A stretch of 64,000 bases of DNA, taken from positions 1-64,000 of the forward strand of contig NZ_JAEUGD010000061.1 in assembly GCF_016775155.1 (NCBI RefSeq), written 5' to 3'. The notes beneath the pieces were generated by a model, which was not told the DNA's origin, did not search any database, and saw only the letters and a program-made list of their open reading frames with translations. Source of the DNA: Fulvivirga marina. Its GTDB lineage: Bacteria > Bacteroidota > Bacteroidia > Cytophagales > Cyclobacteriaceae. Below, piece after piece: positions 7,931-17,205 of the stretch. The position numbers and the translations under genes were made by a program. The first letter of the stretch is position 1, and each line of letters opens with the position of its first letter.

Positions 7931-9269
7931 AGACTTCAGGCTTCGTGTAGCATTCCGAGTAATCCTTATTGGACTCACCATGGCCCTATTGGTCTACTCC
8001 GCTCAGTTTAAAACCATGTTGATAACAACCGGGCTACTGGTTATCGTGGTTCTTATTGAATTGTTCGAACTCTACAGCTTTATATCCAGAACCAACAGAA
8101 AGCTCACCCGGTTCCTTGAATCGGTTAAATACTCCGATTTTGTGTCAGGGTTTTCTGCTGATAACAAATTAGGACAGAGTTTCAAAGATCTAAACCTGGC
8201 ATTCAACGAAGTTTTGGAAGCCTTTAGAAAGGCTCGGGCCGAAAAAGAAGAACACCTTCAGTACCTCAATACTATCGTAGAACATGTAAGCACAGGTCTG
8301 CTGTCATTTGATGATGAAGGCAATGTAGGTTTAATGAATGCAACAGCCAAAAAATTTCTAAAAGTAGACCGGCTACGTAATATAGATGAACTCATAGAAA
8401 AGCAATCCAGACTCTATAAAGCCCTGTTTGACCTACCCCCTGGCAAAAGTACACTCTTTAGAATTGAAGGGGATATTCAATTGGCAATACATGCAACCGA
8501 GCTTATACTGCGGGCCAAGAAGCTAAAGCTAGTAGCTTTACAAAACATCCAACCTGAACTACAAAAGAAGGAATTAGAAGCCTGGCAAAACTTAACTAAG
8601 GTATTGCGGCACGAAATCATGAACTCTATCACACCTATTGCCTCTCTAACTTCAACGATGAAAGATATACTTATCGAAGACCTTGATGAGGTAGATGGGA
8701 AATATGAACTTAACGAGGAAGCCGTAGAAGACCTTCAGGATGGCCTTGGAACCATTGAAAACAGAAGCCAAGGACTGATAAGGTTTATCGATGCCTATAG
8801 GGATTACACATCAATACCTCTTCCAAAAATAAAACCTATCAAGATCGCTCACCTTCTTGAACATGTTTCCCAACTTATGAAGGTAGAGCTTAGAAGAGCA
8901 AAAATAGACTTCTCCTGTGAGGTCTCTCACCCTGAACTAGAGCTGAACATAGACGAGGAACTCATAGAACAAGTACTGATTAACTTACTAAAAAATGCTA
9001 TTGAAGCTATTGAAGAAACGGCAACTCCCAGGATAGAACTCAAAACTTATACCGACATGGAAGGTCATTCAAAAATCACGGTTACCGATAACGGACATGG
9101 TATAATTATGGAGGCTATAGATCAAATATTCATCCCCTTCTATTCTACAAAAAAAAGAGGATCTGGTATTGGCTTAAGCCTCTCGAGACAAATCATGCAG
9201 CTTCACAACGGAACACTCACGGTTGAGTCAGAACCCAACAAATTCACTTCATTTACCTTATCCTTTTAG
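7920..9269 (+). CDS. NtrY-like membrane sensor histidine kinase
   Basis: A 449-residue kinase. Two hydrophobic segments at about 10-28 and 33-52 anchor it, with almost no periplasmic loop, so it probably senses a membrane or cytoplasmic signal. A PAS-like region lies at about 110-215. The dimerisation/phosphoacceptor box is VLRHEIMNSITPI with His231. The ATPase domain has the N box (LINLLKNAIEAI), G1 (TDNGHGI) and G2 (GSGIGLSLS). Its start lies inside the regulator gene, indicating coupled translation. Confidence 0.93.
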   Translation: MGFKDFRLRVAFRVILIGLTMALLVYSAQFKTMLITTGLLVIVVLIELFELYSFISRTNRKLTRFLESVKYSDFVSGFSADNKLGQSFKDLNLAFNEVLEAFRKARAEKEEHLQYLNTIVEHVSTGLLSFDDEGNVGLMNATAKKFLKVDRLRNIDELIEKQSRLYKALFDLPPGKSTLFRIEGDIQLAIHATELILRAKKLKLVALQNIQPELQKKELEAWQNLTKVLRHEIMNSITPIASLTSTMKDILIEDLDEVDGKYELNEEAVEDLQDGLGTIENRSQGLIRFIDAYRDYTSIPLPKIKPIKIAHLLEHVSQLMKVELRRAKIDFSCEVSHPELELNIDEELIEQVLINLLKNAIEAIEETATPRIELKTYTDMEGHSKITVTDNGHGIIMEAIDQIFIPFYSTKKRGSGIGLSLSRQIMQLHNGTLTVESEPNKFTSFTLSF

Positions 9270-9277
9270 GGAGATTT

Positions 9278-9790
9278 TTAAAACCAGTTTCTTTTTCCAT
9301 TGAGGTAAGGCTTCCACTCTTCACAATGAAAACCGGAAAAGTCTCTAAGGAACATCACGTAGGTAGGTCTAAATGGTTTTACTTTTAACTTAATCCCTGC
9401 CTCATCAGGTGTATTATCTCCCTTTCTGGCATTGCACCTTTTGCAGGCCGTTACCAGGTTGTTCCAAGCTGATCTTCCTCCCTTTGACCTGGGTGTAACA
9501 TGATCCAATGTCAGATCTCGGTCAGCACCACAGTACTGACAGGAAAAACTATCCCGCTTAAATACATTTTGCCTGGTAAGTGCTACTCCCTTATAAGGAA
9601 CATTAACATACTTGGTTAGCCTAATAACCGAAGGCATAGGAAAGCTCTGAGATACAGAATTTATTCTGTACCCATTAGCAGCCTCGACCAATTCAGTCTT
9701 TCTGAGATAAGTCAGTAAAAAAGCGCGTTGAACCGTGCAGACTGATATGGGGCTGTTATCCTGATTCAGTACCAATACCTTGCGGTTCAT
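9278..9790 (-). CDS. HNH endonuclease
   Basis: A 170-residue protein with a zinc-binding HNH fold. Cys84/Cys87 (CQYC) and Cys116/Cys119 (CKRC) bind zinc. The catalytic core has Asp96-His97 (LDHV), the GG turn and Asn110-Asn111 before the second Cys pair. The N-terminal 80 residues match the short family widespread in Bacteroidota and Cyanobacteria, often annotated simply as HNH endonuclease, whose cellular role is unsettled. It converges on the histidine kinase gene with 8 bp between the stops. No methylase or toxin partner is adjacent. Confidence 0.9.
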   Translation of the reverse strand: MNRKVLVLNQDNSPISVCTVQRAFLLTYLRKTELVEAANGYRINSVSQSFPMPSVIRLTKYVNVPYKGVALTRQNVFKRDSFSCQYCGADRDLTLDHVTPRSKGGRSAWNNLVTACKRCNARKGDNTPDEAGIKLKVKPFRPTYVMFLRDFSGFHCEEWKPYLNGKRNWF

Positions 9791-9839
9791 CCTATTAAGA
9801 TAAACCCAATATGGTATTAAACCAAAACCGCCTGTAAAA

Positions 9840-10631
9840 TTATTCTTTAATCACTCGCCTGAGCAAGGAGAATTTATGTGTTACCAGTCCCGATTGTGCA
9901 TCTACAATACCCCGGGCATCCAAATCATCTATCCTTACGCGACCTGAGGCGTGGATAATCTGATTACCCCCTAACACAATACCCACATGTGTAATACTTT
10001 CATTCTTCCCTGAAAAAAATGCCAAATCCCCTGGCTTGCACTCATCAAGTGTAGGCACTGCAACTCCCTTACTTACCTGCTGGGAAGCATCTCTGGGTAA
10101 AGAATAGCCACAAATACGGAAAACATTCTGTACCAAGCCAGAACAGTCGATTCCAAATGGAGACCTTCCTCCCCATGCATAAGGAGCATTGAGATATTTT
10201 TTAGCAACCTGCTTAAGGTAATCAAACTCACGTTTCTGACTCAGGCTCTTACTTTCTCCATTAAAGGCCAACTGTTCCTCCATTTTAAAGAGTTCATTCG
10301 TAGATATCGGCAGTATACTACCGATTACTATACTGATATGATGTTTGTTATAAAGTATACTGGAAGTAAGATCTGTGCATATCTTATAATCAGATCCATT
10401 TATTTGGTTAAAATAGGCATCTGAAATAGGGTAATATTGCTTCACATCTATCCAGCCAACATACTTATCAAAGTACATTTCCACTCTTAACCACTTCCTA
10501 TCTTCAGAAACCTCAATAATTGTATAATGGTCTCCAAACAATAGTTGTGTAACCTGTTCCGATTTATCACTGGCCTGAGCCCTTACAGGAACCACACTTA
10601 GCCGGCAAATGCCTTTCTCACCTATTTCCAT
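9840..10631 (-). CDS. C40-family (NlpC/P60) peptidoglycan peptidase with SH3 domain
   Basis: A 263-residue cell-wall hydrolase expected to cut D-Glu-diamino-acid bonds in stem peptides. The N-terminal half (about 1-125) is a bacterial SH3-like targeting region. The catalytic domain has Cys163 (in GIDCSGLV), His215 (in THVGIV) and a third polar position at His227 (in IIHASG). I see no clear signal peptide, which is common in annotated Bacteroidota members; it may act on recycled peptides or use another export route. It is followed by the HNH gene and preceded by smpB with a 6-bp gap, so it shares an operon with smpB. Confidence 0.9.
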   Translation of the reverse strand: MEIGEKGICRLSVVPVRAQASDKSEQVTQLLFGDHYTIIEVSEDRKWLRVEMYFDKYVGWIDVKQYYPISDAYFNQINGSDYKICTDLTSSILYNKHHISIVIGSILPISTNELFKMEEQLAFNGESKSLSQKREFDYLKQVAKKYLNAPYAWGGRSPFGIDCSGLVQNVFRICGYSLPRDASQQVSKGVAVPTLDECKPGDLAFFSGKNESITHVGIVLGGNQIIHASGRVRIDDLDARGIVDAQSGLVTHKFSLLRRVIKE

Positions 10632-10637
10632 AGCAGA

Positions 10638-11105
10638 TTAGTACTTAATGCGTTCAAGCTCACGTTTAACATCTTTTTCTTTGATGCTATCCCTTTTATC
10701 ATGAAGTTTTTTACCCTTAGCAACCGCTATTTCGAGCTTAGCCAGCCCTCGGTCATTAATAAAGAGTCTGGAGGGAATGATTGTCAATCCTTTCTCATTG
10801 ATCTGACTCTCCAACTTTCCTAACTCTCTTTTATGTAACAGCAACTTTCTTTCACGTGTAGTTTCATGATTATAAAACGACCCCTGAGCATAAGGAGAAA
10901 TATGAATCCCTTTAACATAAAGCTCTCCCCGATTGAAATAACAGTAACCATCCATAAGGTTAACCTTACCTTCTCTAATTGATTTAATTTCAGTTCCTTT
11001 TAAAGCAATCCCTGCAACATAAGTGTCCAGAAACTCATATTCATGTCGAGCTTTTCGATTCTTAATATTAATATTATTTGAAAATCTTGACTTTTCTTTT
11101 GCCAT
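10638..11105 (-). CDS. smpB: SsrA-binding protein SmpB
   Basis: A 155-residue trans-translation factor that delivers tmRNA to stalled ribosomes. Family hallmarks are NIKNRKARHEYEF near the start, GIALKGTEIKSIREGKVNLMD, and the C-terminal tail KLHDKRDSIKEKDVKRE that folds in the mRNA channel. The length is normal. A TACCTTTG -7-type box at 11113-11120 ends 8 bp before the ATG, suggesting a very short or absent 5' leader. I did not find the tmRNA gene in this window. Confidence 0.97.
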   Translation of the reverse strand: MAKEKSRFSNNINIKNRKARHEYEFLDTYVAGIALKGTEIKSIREGKVNLMDGYCYFNRGELYVKGIHISPYAQGSFYNHETTRERKLLLHKRELGKLESQINEKGLTIIPSRLFINDRGLAKLEIAVAKGKKLHDKRDSIKEKDVKRELERIKY

Positions 11106-11112
11106 AGTGACT

Positions 11113-11120
11113 CAAAGGTA
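11113..11120 (-). promoter_or_regulatory. Bacteroidota -7 box (TACCTTTG) before smpB
   Basis: An exact TAnnTTTG match on the - strand, 8 bp before the smpB start codon. No TTG-like -33 element is visible at 19-20 bp. The position implies a nearly leaderless transcript. Confidence 0.4.
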
Positions 11121-11183
11121 GAGAATGTTTGTAACTTTAAAATTATTGAAGCCGTGATTTATCAGAATTTTTAATCACACTTT

Positions 11184-11582
11184 TCACGCATCTGCAGCCC
11201 TTTCAAATATTTCTTTGATCTTAGATTTAGGTAGCACTTTCTGCCCTGTAAAGCCTACAGCTACCAGTCTATTTTCTACACGGGCCCTATAAGAGCATAA
11301 CAACTCATTTTTCTCAATACTTTCAACAGTAGCTTCTATGCTTAAAGTTTCACCGACAAATGCAGGGCCTCTGTGATTTATTTCAAGTCTTGTTCCAATC
11401 CCCTCCTCTGTTTCCTCCTTCATCTCCAAAATAAAAAGCCGTGTAGACCATTCTATCTCTCTGGCTAAAGAAAAGGTAGAACAAACTTCATGTACCACTT
11501 CACCGCTAAAAGCAGCTACATCCTGCTTTGTAATTTGAACAGTATAAAGCTTTTTATCACCAGGCTTAAAGATAGGTTTCAT
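11184..11582 (-). CDS. Hotdog-fold acyl-CoA thioesterase-like protein
   Basis: A 132-residue single hotdog domain resembling the fluoroacetyl-CoA thioesterase (FlK)-type family. Marks include KPGDKKLYTVQ at the start, a polar helix-start segment VVHEVCSTFSLAREIEW, and EINHRGPAFVGETLSIEATV followed by YRARVENRLVAVGFTGQ. It probably hydrolyses a small acyl-CoA; the substrate cannot be read from the sequence. It lies 4 bp downstream of tsaD on the same strand, so the two are probably cotranscribed. Confidence 0.8.
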   Translation of the reverse strand: MKPIFKPGDKKLYTVQITKQDVAAFSGEVVHEVCSTFSLAREIEWSTRLFILEMKEETEEGIGTRLEINHRGPAFVGETLSIEATVESIEKNELLCSYRARVENRLVAVGFTGQKVLPKSKIKEIFERAADA

Positions 11583-11586
11583 TATA

Positions 11587-12591
11587 TCATATTTTCATTC
11601 GCGCCTCCGGACTCACATCCAATGGGCTAAAATGTCCAGTGAGATATTTATAATGTGCAGCCATTGCAATCATACCTGCATTATCAGTACAATATTGAAA
11701 ATCAGGAATATAAACATTCCACCTTTTTTCATTGGCAAGACTTGTAAGCTCAGCTCTTAACCCACTATTAGCAGAAACACCACCGGCAATAGCAATTTCC
11801 TTAATACCAGTTTCATTACTGGCTCTTTTTAATTTCTGCATAAGCATTTTCACCAAACTATACTGGAGGCTCGCACAAATATCATTAACGTTCTTTTTTA
11901 CAAAATCAGGATCTTTTGCCTTATTATCTCTTAAAAAATAAAGAAATGCTGTTTTAATACCACTAAAAGAAAAGTTAAGTCCCTGCATTTCCGTATCCGG
12001 GAACTCATAAGCTTTGGGATTGCCCTCCTTGGCATATTTATCTATTAATGGGCCTCCTGGATAAGGAAACTCCAAGAGTTTAGCACATTTATCAAACGCT
12101 TCTCCTACGGCATCATCCTGAGTCTCACCAATCACCTCCATTTCAAGAAAATCATTAACCAAAACTATTTGGGTATGCCCTCCACTTACTGTCAGACAGA
12201 GAAAAGGGAAACGCGGCTTAGGGTCATCAATAAAATGAGCCAGTATATGTGCCTGCATGTGATTAACCTCAATGAGCGGTATATTTAAACCCATAGCCAT
12301 TGACTTAGCAAATGAAGTTCCTACCAACAATGCTCCAAGTAACCCCGGCCCACGGGTAAAAGCTATTGCGTTAAGGTCACCCATATTAACCCCAGCATCA
12401 TCCATAGCAGTTTTCACCACAGGTACTATATTTTGTTGGTGCGCTCTGGAAGCCAGTTCGGGAACTACTCCTCCATATTTTTTGTGTACTGATTGCGTTG
12501 CAATTATATTATTGACTACTTTGCCATTTTTAATAATTGCAGCGGATGTCTCATCGCAAGATGATTCTATGGCAAGTATGGTAGGCTTCAT
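11587..12591 (-). CDS. tsaD: tRNA N6-adenosine threonylcarbamoyltransferase TsaD
   Basis: A 334-residue essential enzyme that transfers threonylcarbamoyl to A37 of ANN-decoding tRNAs together with TsaB and TsaE. It has the ASKHA fold start ILAIESSCDETSAAI, the metal ligands His111 and His115 in NHMQAH, the glycine-rich TVSGGHTQIV, and the C-terminal IAGGVSANSGLR and CTDNAGMIAMAA motifs. Length is normal. Its ATG is only 12 bp from the proposed start of tamB on the other strand, so each promoter must lie inside or at the edge of the neighbouring gene. Confidence 0.97.
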   Translation of the reverse strand: MKPTILAIESSCDETSAAIIKNGKVVNNIIATQSVHKKYGGVVPELASRAHQQNIVPVVKTAMDDAGVNMGDLNAIAFTRGPGLLGALLVGTSFAKSMAMGLNIPLIEVNHMQAHILAHFIDDPKPRFPFLCLTVSGGHTQIVLVNDFLEMEVIGETQDDAVGEAFDKCAKLLEFPYPGGPLIDKYAKEGNPKAYEFPDTEMQGLNFSFSGIKTAFLYFLRDNKAKDPDFVKKNVNDICASLQYSLVKMLMQKLKRASNETGIKEIAIAGGVSANSGLRAELTSLANEKRWNVYIPDFQYCTDNAGMIAMAAHYKYLTGHFSPLDVSPEARMKI

Positions 12592-12598
12592 TGTTTTT

Positions 12599-12606
12599 TA
12601 ATTTTG
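12599..12606 (+). promoter_or_regulatory. TAATTTTG box overlapping the proposed tamB start
   Basis: An exact TAnnTTTG match whose last three bases are the proposed TTG start codon of tamB. If it works as a -7 box, transcription would start near 12610 and the true start codon would be further in, for example the ATT at 12616. If TTG is right, the box is chance. The evidence conflicts. Confidence 0.3.
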
Positions 12607-15600
12607 GCGCAAGTTATTAAAAAACGTATTGTTAAGGCAATACTTTGGTTCATACTCTCTATTTTCTTTTTATTGGCCCTCATTGCGGGCGCAATACAGG
12701 TGCCGTATGTCCAAACTAAAATAGTCAACTACTTATCCAAACACTATTCTGGTATAACCGGTTATGATATCTCCATAGAACATGTAGCCATCAACTGGTT
12801 TGACCTTGTAGAAGTTGAGGGTCTTAGGGTAATTGATCCGGAGGGCAATAGATTGATCTATACCGGAGAGATTGAAATCGACTTTAATATTAATGCTGTT
12901 CTCAATAAACAAGATCATAACGTCGATAACATCGTTATTAATGATGCTCGAGTATACCTCACAAAAATTACGGTTAATGACACCATCAAAACACTTAATA
13001 TCAATGAACTTATAAGACGTCTTAAAGCAAGGATTAGAAAGCAAACCAAAAAGCGAAAGTACCTCTCACTGGATCACTTAACACTTAAAAACGCTATTTT
13101 CACATACTATGATCAGGATCGCGATTCCATTAAAGGAGGTTTTGACTATTATCACTTCACATTAGACAGTATTAATGGCGAATTTGTAAATCTGAATTCT
13201 GTTGCAGATACGTTGAACCTTGAGGTATCATCACTATCCACAACAGATAGGATTACAGGCCTGAACGTCAACCAACTCACCACATCTTTTAGTGTCAGTC
13301 AAAGTGCAATGAAATTTGAAGGTCTAAACCTTGAAGTAGGGAATAGCATAATCAAAGACACCGTAATATTCAGATATAACAGCACCTTAGATCTCAATGA
13401 TTTTAACACCAAGGTCAATGTAGAAGCCAATTTTGATCAAACCGTACTACACAGCCATGATCTCTCACTTTTTGCTCCACCTTTAAAAAGGTTTAACGAA
13501 TATTATCTCTTAACTGGGGACTTTAAAGGCAAAGTTAGCTCATTTACTCTTGACAATGCTAATCTTAAATTTGGAAAAGGCACCGCACTAAAAGGTAGAA
13601 TCAGAATGTCAGGGTTACCTGATTTTCAAGAGACCTTCATCAACTTCGACCTCACAAACTCTTATGTACGGGTCGAAGATCTCAAATACTATTTGAAAGA
13701 AAAAAGCTACAAACACCTTGCTCCATTTGATCGCATTAGCTTCAATGCCAAGTTTTTAGGATTCCCAAATGACTTTGTGGCCAAGGGAAACTTCTATACT
13801 AATTATGGTTTAATAAACTCGGACATCAACCTGAAGCTCGAAGAGGATGTAAACCAGTCAACTTACAGTGGAGCTTTGAATATGGATAATTTTAACTTGG
13901 GAGGATATACCGGAAACAAAGTATTTGGAAATGTATCCGTAAGCGGGGAAATCAAAGGCTCAGGCTTTACGCTTGAGGATGCCAATTTCACATTAAAAGG
14001 ACAGGTAGATGACATAGAGATCAACGATTATAAGTATTCAGATATCAGTACCGATGCTGAATTTGCCAAGGAATTTTTTAAAGGATACCTCAGCATTAAT
14101 GACCCAAACCTAAAGCTAACCACTACCGGATCAATAGACCTTAGAGAGGACATTAATTTGTTTAATATAAAAGCTGACCTGGATACCCTTTTCCTAAAGC
14201 CACTTAACCTTTCAAAAGATCATGTTTTCATAAAAAGCGAAATTGATATCAATGCCAGGGGTCTCGAAATTGATAGCATTATAGGCATTGCCAATCTAAA
14301 AAACTCCTTTATTGAATATAAGGATAAGGAACTGGCCATCGACACACTAAGTATTACCTCTCGTAAAAAGGTAAATGAGAGACAGTTGCTACTTGAAACC
14401 AACCTACTAAACTTCGAGGCAAAAGGTGTATTTGATTACACTGTTGTCTATGAAGACCTTAAAAGACTTTTATATGAGTACAAACTCAATTTAAAGAATG
14501 ATAAGAATGCGCTTGCTCAATATTATGACAATAAGAGTAACCACAATTATAAAGATTACACCCTGGATTACACGCTTCATGTAAAAGATCCAAACCCAAT
14601 ATTTGACTTGGTAGCACCCGAACTATATGTATCACCGTCCAGTACTATATCCGGTAATTTCACGGGAGGATATACATCAATCATATCCCTTGATACAAAG
14701 GTTGATACACTAACCTATAAAAATGACAAGTTCTATCATGATGAGCTGCAGCTCAATATTTCCAAAATCGCCGACAGTACTAGTGTACTTGCTATGGTAT
14801 ATGTAGCTTCCGAACGGCAATTAATATCTGACATCGAAACTAAAAGTTTAATTTTTGAAGGTATCTGGAACAACCGGCATATCGACTTTGAGTTTGATAT
14901 TGATCAGGTTAAATATGCTAACTATGCCAGGTTATTCGGGGCAATTGACTTTCTACCTGATGAAACTCAAATTAGGATACAACCTTCCGACTTACAAATA
15001 TTGGATAAGGAGTGGCTCATAGAAAATGAAAACCTAATCAGCATCAAAGGAAGTGAGATTGCCATTGAGCACCTCAGGGTTTTCAATGATGAACAGAGTG
15101 TAGCTTTAAATGGCATGATCTCGGAATCTGAAGATGATAAACTCACCCTTAATGTAGACAGCCTGAAACTGGAAAATATTAACACCATTATTTCTAAAGA
15201 CCTATCCGGAACCGTGCACGGATATGCTGATATTAGCAATTACTACAGAGACCTGCATGTACAAAGTGAAGTATTTATAAATGAGTTTAAAATTGATAAT
15301 TTTCTTGTTGGTGATATCAACGGAACCAATATTTGGAATGATGCAAGAAAGCAGTTTGACATGAATCTCTTCATCAACAGAAAAAAGACAAAGATACTCA
15401 CACTTAAAGGCTATTATGCACCTGCTAAAAATGAAGACAATCAATTAAAACTGAAAGCATTTCTTGACAAAACAGAGCTCAACATACTTGAACCATTCAT
15501 CGACAGTTACTTCACACAGCTTAAGGGTACAGCTTCCGGCGAATTACTAATAACCGGAACACCTGTAAATCCTTTAATTGAAGGGAAGGGAACCATTGAT

Positions 15601-17205
15601 AATGGCTTTATCCATATTAATTACCTAGGCACAGACTATAAGTTAAGCGGAGACTTCTATTTTGAAGATAACAAGATAGGGACAAAGCAAATGAACATAA
15701 CTGATAGCCAAAACAGCACAGGAATTCTAACAGGATTTGTATCTCACCAGAGTTTTAAGGAATTTTTTATCAATATTGATGGAAACCTATCAAACTTTAT
15801 GGTTTTAAATACTACAAGTAAAGACAATGACCTTTTTTATGGCACCGGTATAGCCTCAGGAACAATAAATCTTATTGGTCCAATCAACAATATGAATATC
15901 ATCGCGCAAGCCAAAACGGAAAAAGGAACACGCATTTTTATCCCAATTGGTGACTCCGAGAGTATAGAACGCGAAGATTACATCAATTTTGTCAACTTCA
16001 AAGATTCGACCAACACCACGATCAATGAGGTAGGAAAAATTGACCTTAGAGGTTTAAAGCTTGATTTTGATCTGGACATAACTCCGGATGCCTATTGTGA
16101 AATAATTTTTGACATTAAAGCGGGGGATATTATTAGAGGAAGGGGCAATGGAGATATAAAACTTCAGATCGATACCAAAGGTGAATTTAACATGTTTGGA
16201 GACTTCAATATCCAGGAAGGAGGTTATAACTTTACACTTTACAGTATAATCAATAAGGAGTTTGAAATTCTACCCAACAGCAAAATCTCCTGGTATGGAG
16301 ACCCTTACCAAGGTATTTTGGATATCAACGCAACTTATAACCAATTAGCATCTTTCCTTCCTCTTCTGGTGCAGCAGGAGGCTGACCAAGTATATGAAGA
16401 TGTAGTAGAAATTAAAAGGAAATACCCTGTTAAAGTATTTCTTGATATTGATGGGCCGCTCTTATCCCCTTCTGTCAATTTTGATATAACTACAAGTAAC
16501 CTCCCTCGCAACATAAAGGTTGCGGACCGTCCGGATGTAGACTTGGAATTCGAATTTTTAAAATTCAAGAACAGCATAGATGAACAAGAGCTTAAACGTC
16601 AGGTATTCAGCCTGATCGTTTTAAGACGTTTTTCTCCATTACAGTCATTTAACACAGGTGGTTCCATAACTAGCAGTGTTAGTGAACTCCTATCCAACCA
16701 ACTGAGCTATTGGGTGACTCAGGTTGATGAAAACCTTGAAATAGACTTTGATGTCGACTTCGATCAATTGGATGAAGAGGCTTATAACACCTTTCAGCTA
16801 CGTTTGTCATACACCTTCCTAGACGGTAGGCTGAGAGTAACCCGAGATGGAGGCTTCACCAACCAGGAAAACAGAACTGATATTTCCAGTGTGGCCGGAG
16901 ACTGGACACTTGAATACCTGCTAACACCTGATGGCAAGTTCAGAGCTAAAATGTATAACCGCACTAACTACAACCCTATCAACCCTACAGAAGAAAATTT
17001 AAATACCATAACCACTGGTTTTAGCATCATTCATACCCAAAGCTTTGATGAACTAAAAGAACTATTTCAGAGAAAAAAAGAAAAAAGAGCTACCGAAGAG
17101 GACGAACAGGAAGATGATGATAAGGATGATAGGAATGAAAAAGACAGAAACCCAAACACCAAAAACAACAGTGAGGCAATAAAGGATGATGATGAGATTG
17201 AATAA
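12604..17205 (+). CDS. tamB: TamB-family translocation/assembly protein
   Basis: A 1533-residue AsmA/TamB-like protein spanning inner membrane to periplasm. One signal-anchor lies at about 13-32. A long run of beta-strand repeats follows, and the conserved TamB C-terminal domain occupies about 1150-1480 (GDFNIQEGGYNFTL, YPVKVFLDIDGPLLSP, LLSNQLSYWV). The family is linked to outer-membrane protein insertion and lipid transport. The last 35 residues are an extreme Asp/Glu/Lys tail. No ATG exists near the 5' end: the start used here is TTG, and a TTG or ATT start is needed to keep the signal anchor. The 3' end overlaps the next gene by 20 bp. Confidence 0.9.
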   Translation: MAQVIKKRIVKAILWFILSIFFLLALIAGAIQVPYVQTKIVNYLSKHYSGITGYDISIEHVAINWFDLVEVEGLRVIDPEGNRLIYTGEIEIDFNINAVLNKQDHNVDNIVINDARVYLTKITVNDTIKTLNINELIRRLKARIRKQTKKRKYLSLDHLTLKNAIFTYYDQDRDSIKGGFDYYHFTLDSINGEFVNLNSVADTLNLEVSSLSTTDRITGLNVNQLTTSFSVSQSAMKFEGLNLEVGNSIIKDTVIFRYNSTLDLNDFNTKVNVEANFDQTVLHSHDLSLFAPPLKRFNEYYLLTGDFKGKVSSFTLDNANLKFGKGTALKGRIRMSGLPDFQETFINFDLTNSYVRVEDLKYYLKEKSYKHLAPFDRISFNAKFLGFPNDFVAKGNFYTNYGLINSDINLKLEEDVNQSTYSGALNMDNFNLGGYTGNKVFGNVSVSGEIKGSGFTLEDANFTLKGQVDDIEINDYKYSDISTDAEFAKEFFKGYLSINDPNLKLTTTGSIDLREDINLFNIKADLDTLFLKPLNLSKDHVFIKSEIDINARGLEIDSIIGIANLKNSFIEYKDKELAIDTLSITSRKKVNERQLLLETNLLNFEAKGVFDYTVVYEDLKRLLYEYKLNLKNDKNALAQYYDNKSNHNYKDYTLDYTLHVKDPNPIFDLVAPELYVSPSSTISGNFTGGYTSIISLDTKVDTLTYKNDKFYHDELQLNISKIADSTSVLAMVYVASERQLISDIETKSLIFEGIWNNRHIDFEFDIDQVKYANYARLFGAIDFLPDETQIRIQPSDLQILDKEWLIENENLISIKGSEIAIEHLRVFNDEQSVALNGMISESEDDKLTLNVDSLKLENINTIISKDLSGTVHGYADISNYYRDLHVQSEVFINEFKIDNFLVGDINGTNIWNDARKQFDMNLFINRKKTKILTLKGYYAPAKNEDNQLKLKAFLDKTELNILEPFIDSYFTQLKGTASGELLITGTPVNPLIEGKGTIDNGFIHINYLGTDYKLSGDFYFEDNKIGTKQMNITDSQNSTGILTGFVSHQSFKEFFINIDGNLSNFMVLNTTSKDNDLFYGTGIASGTINLIGPINNMNIIAQAKTEKGTRIFIPIGDSESIEREDYINFVNFKDSTNTTINEVGKIDLRGLKLDFDLDITPDAYCEIIFDIKAGDIIRGRGNGDIKLQIDTKGEFNMFGDFNIQEGGYNFTLYSIINKEFEILPNSKISWYGDPYQGILDINATYNQLASFLPLLVQQEADQVYEDVVEIKRKYPVKVFLDIDGPLLSPSVNFDITTSNLPRNIKVADRPDVDLEFEFLKFKNSIDEQELKRQVFSLIVLRRFSPLQSFNTGGSITSSVSELLSNQLSYWVTQVDENLEIDFDVDFDQLDEEAYNTFQLRLSYTFLDGRLRVTRDGGFTNQENRTDISSVAGDWTLEYLLTPDGKFRAKMYNRTNYNPINPTEENLNTITTGFSIIHTQSFDELKELFQRKKEKRATEEDEQEDDDKDDRNEKDRNPNTKNNSEAIKDDDEIE

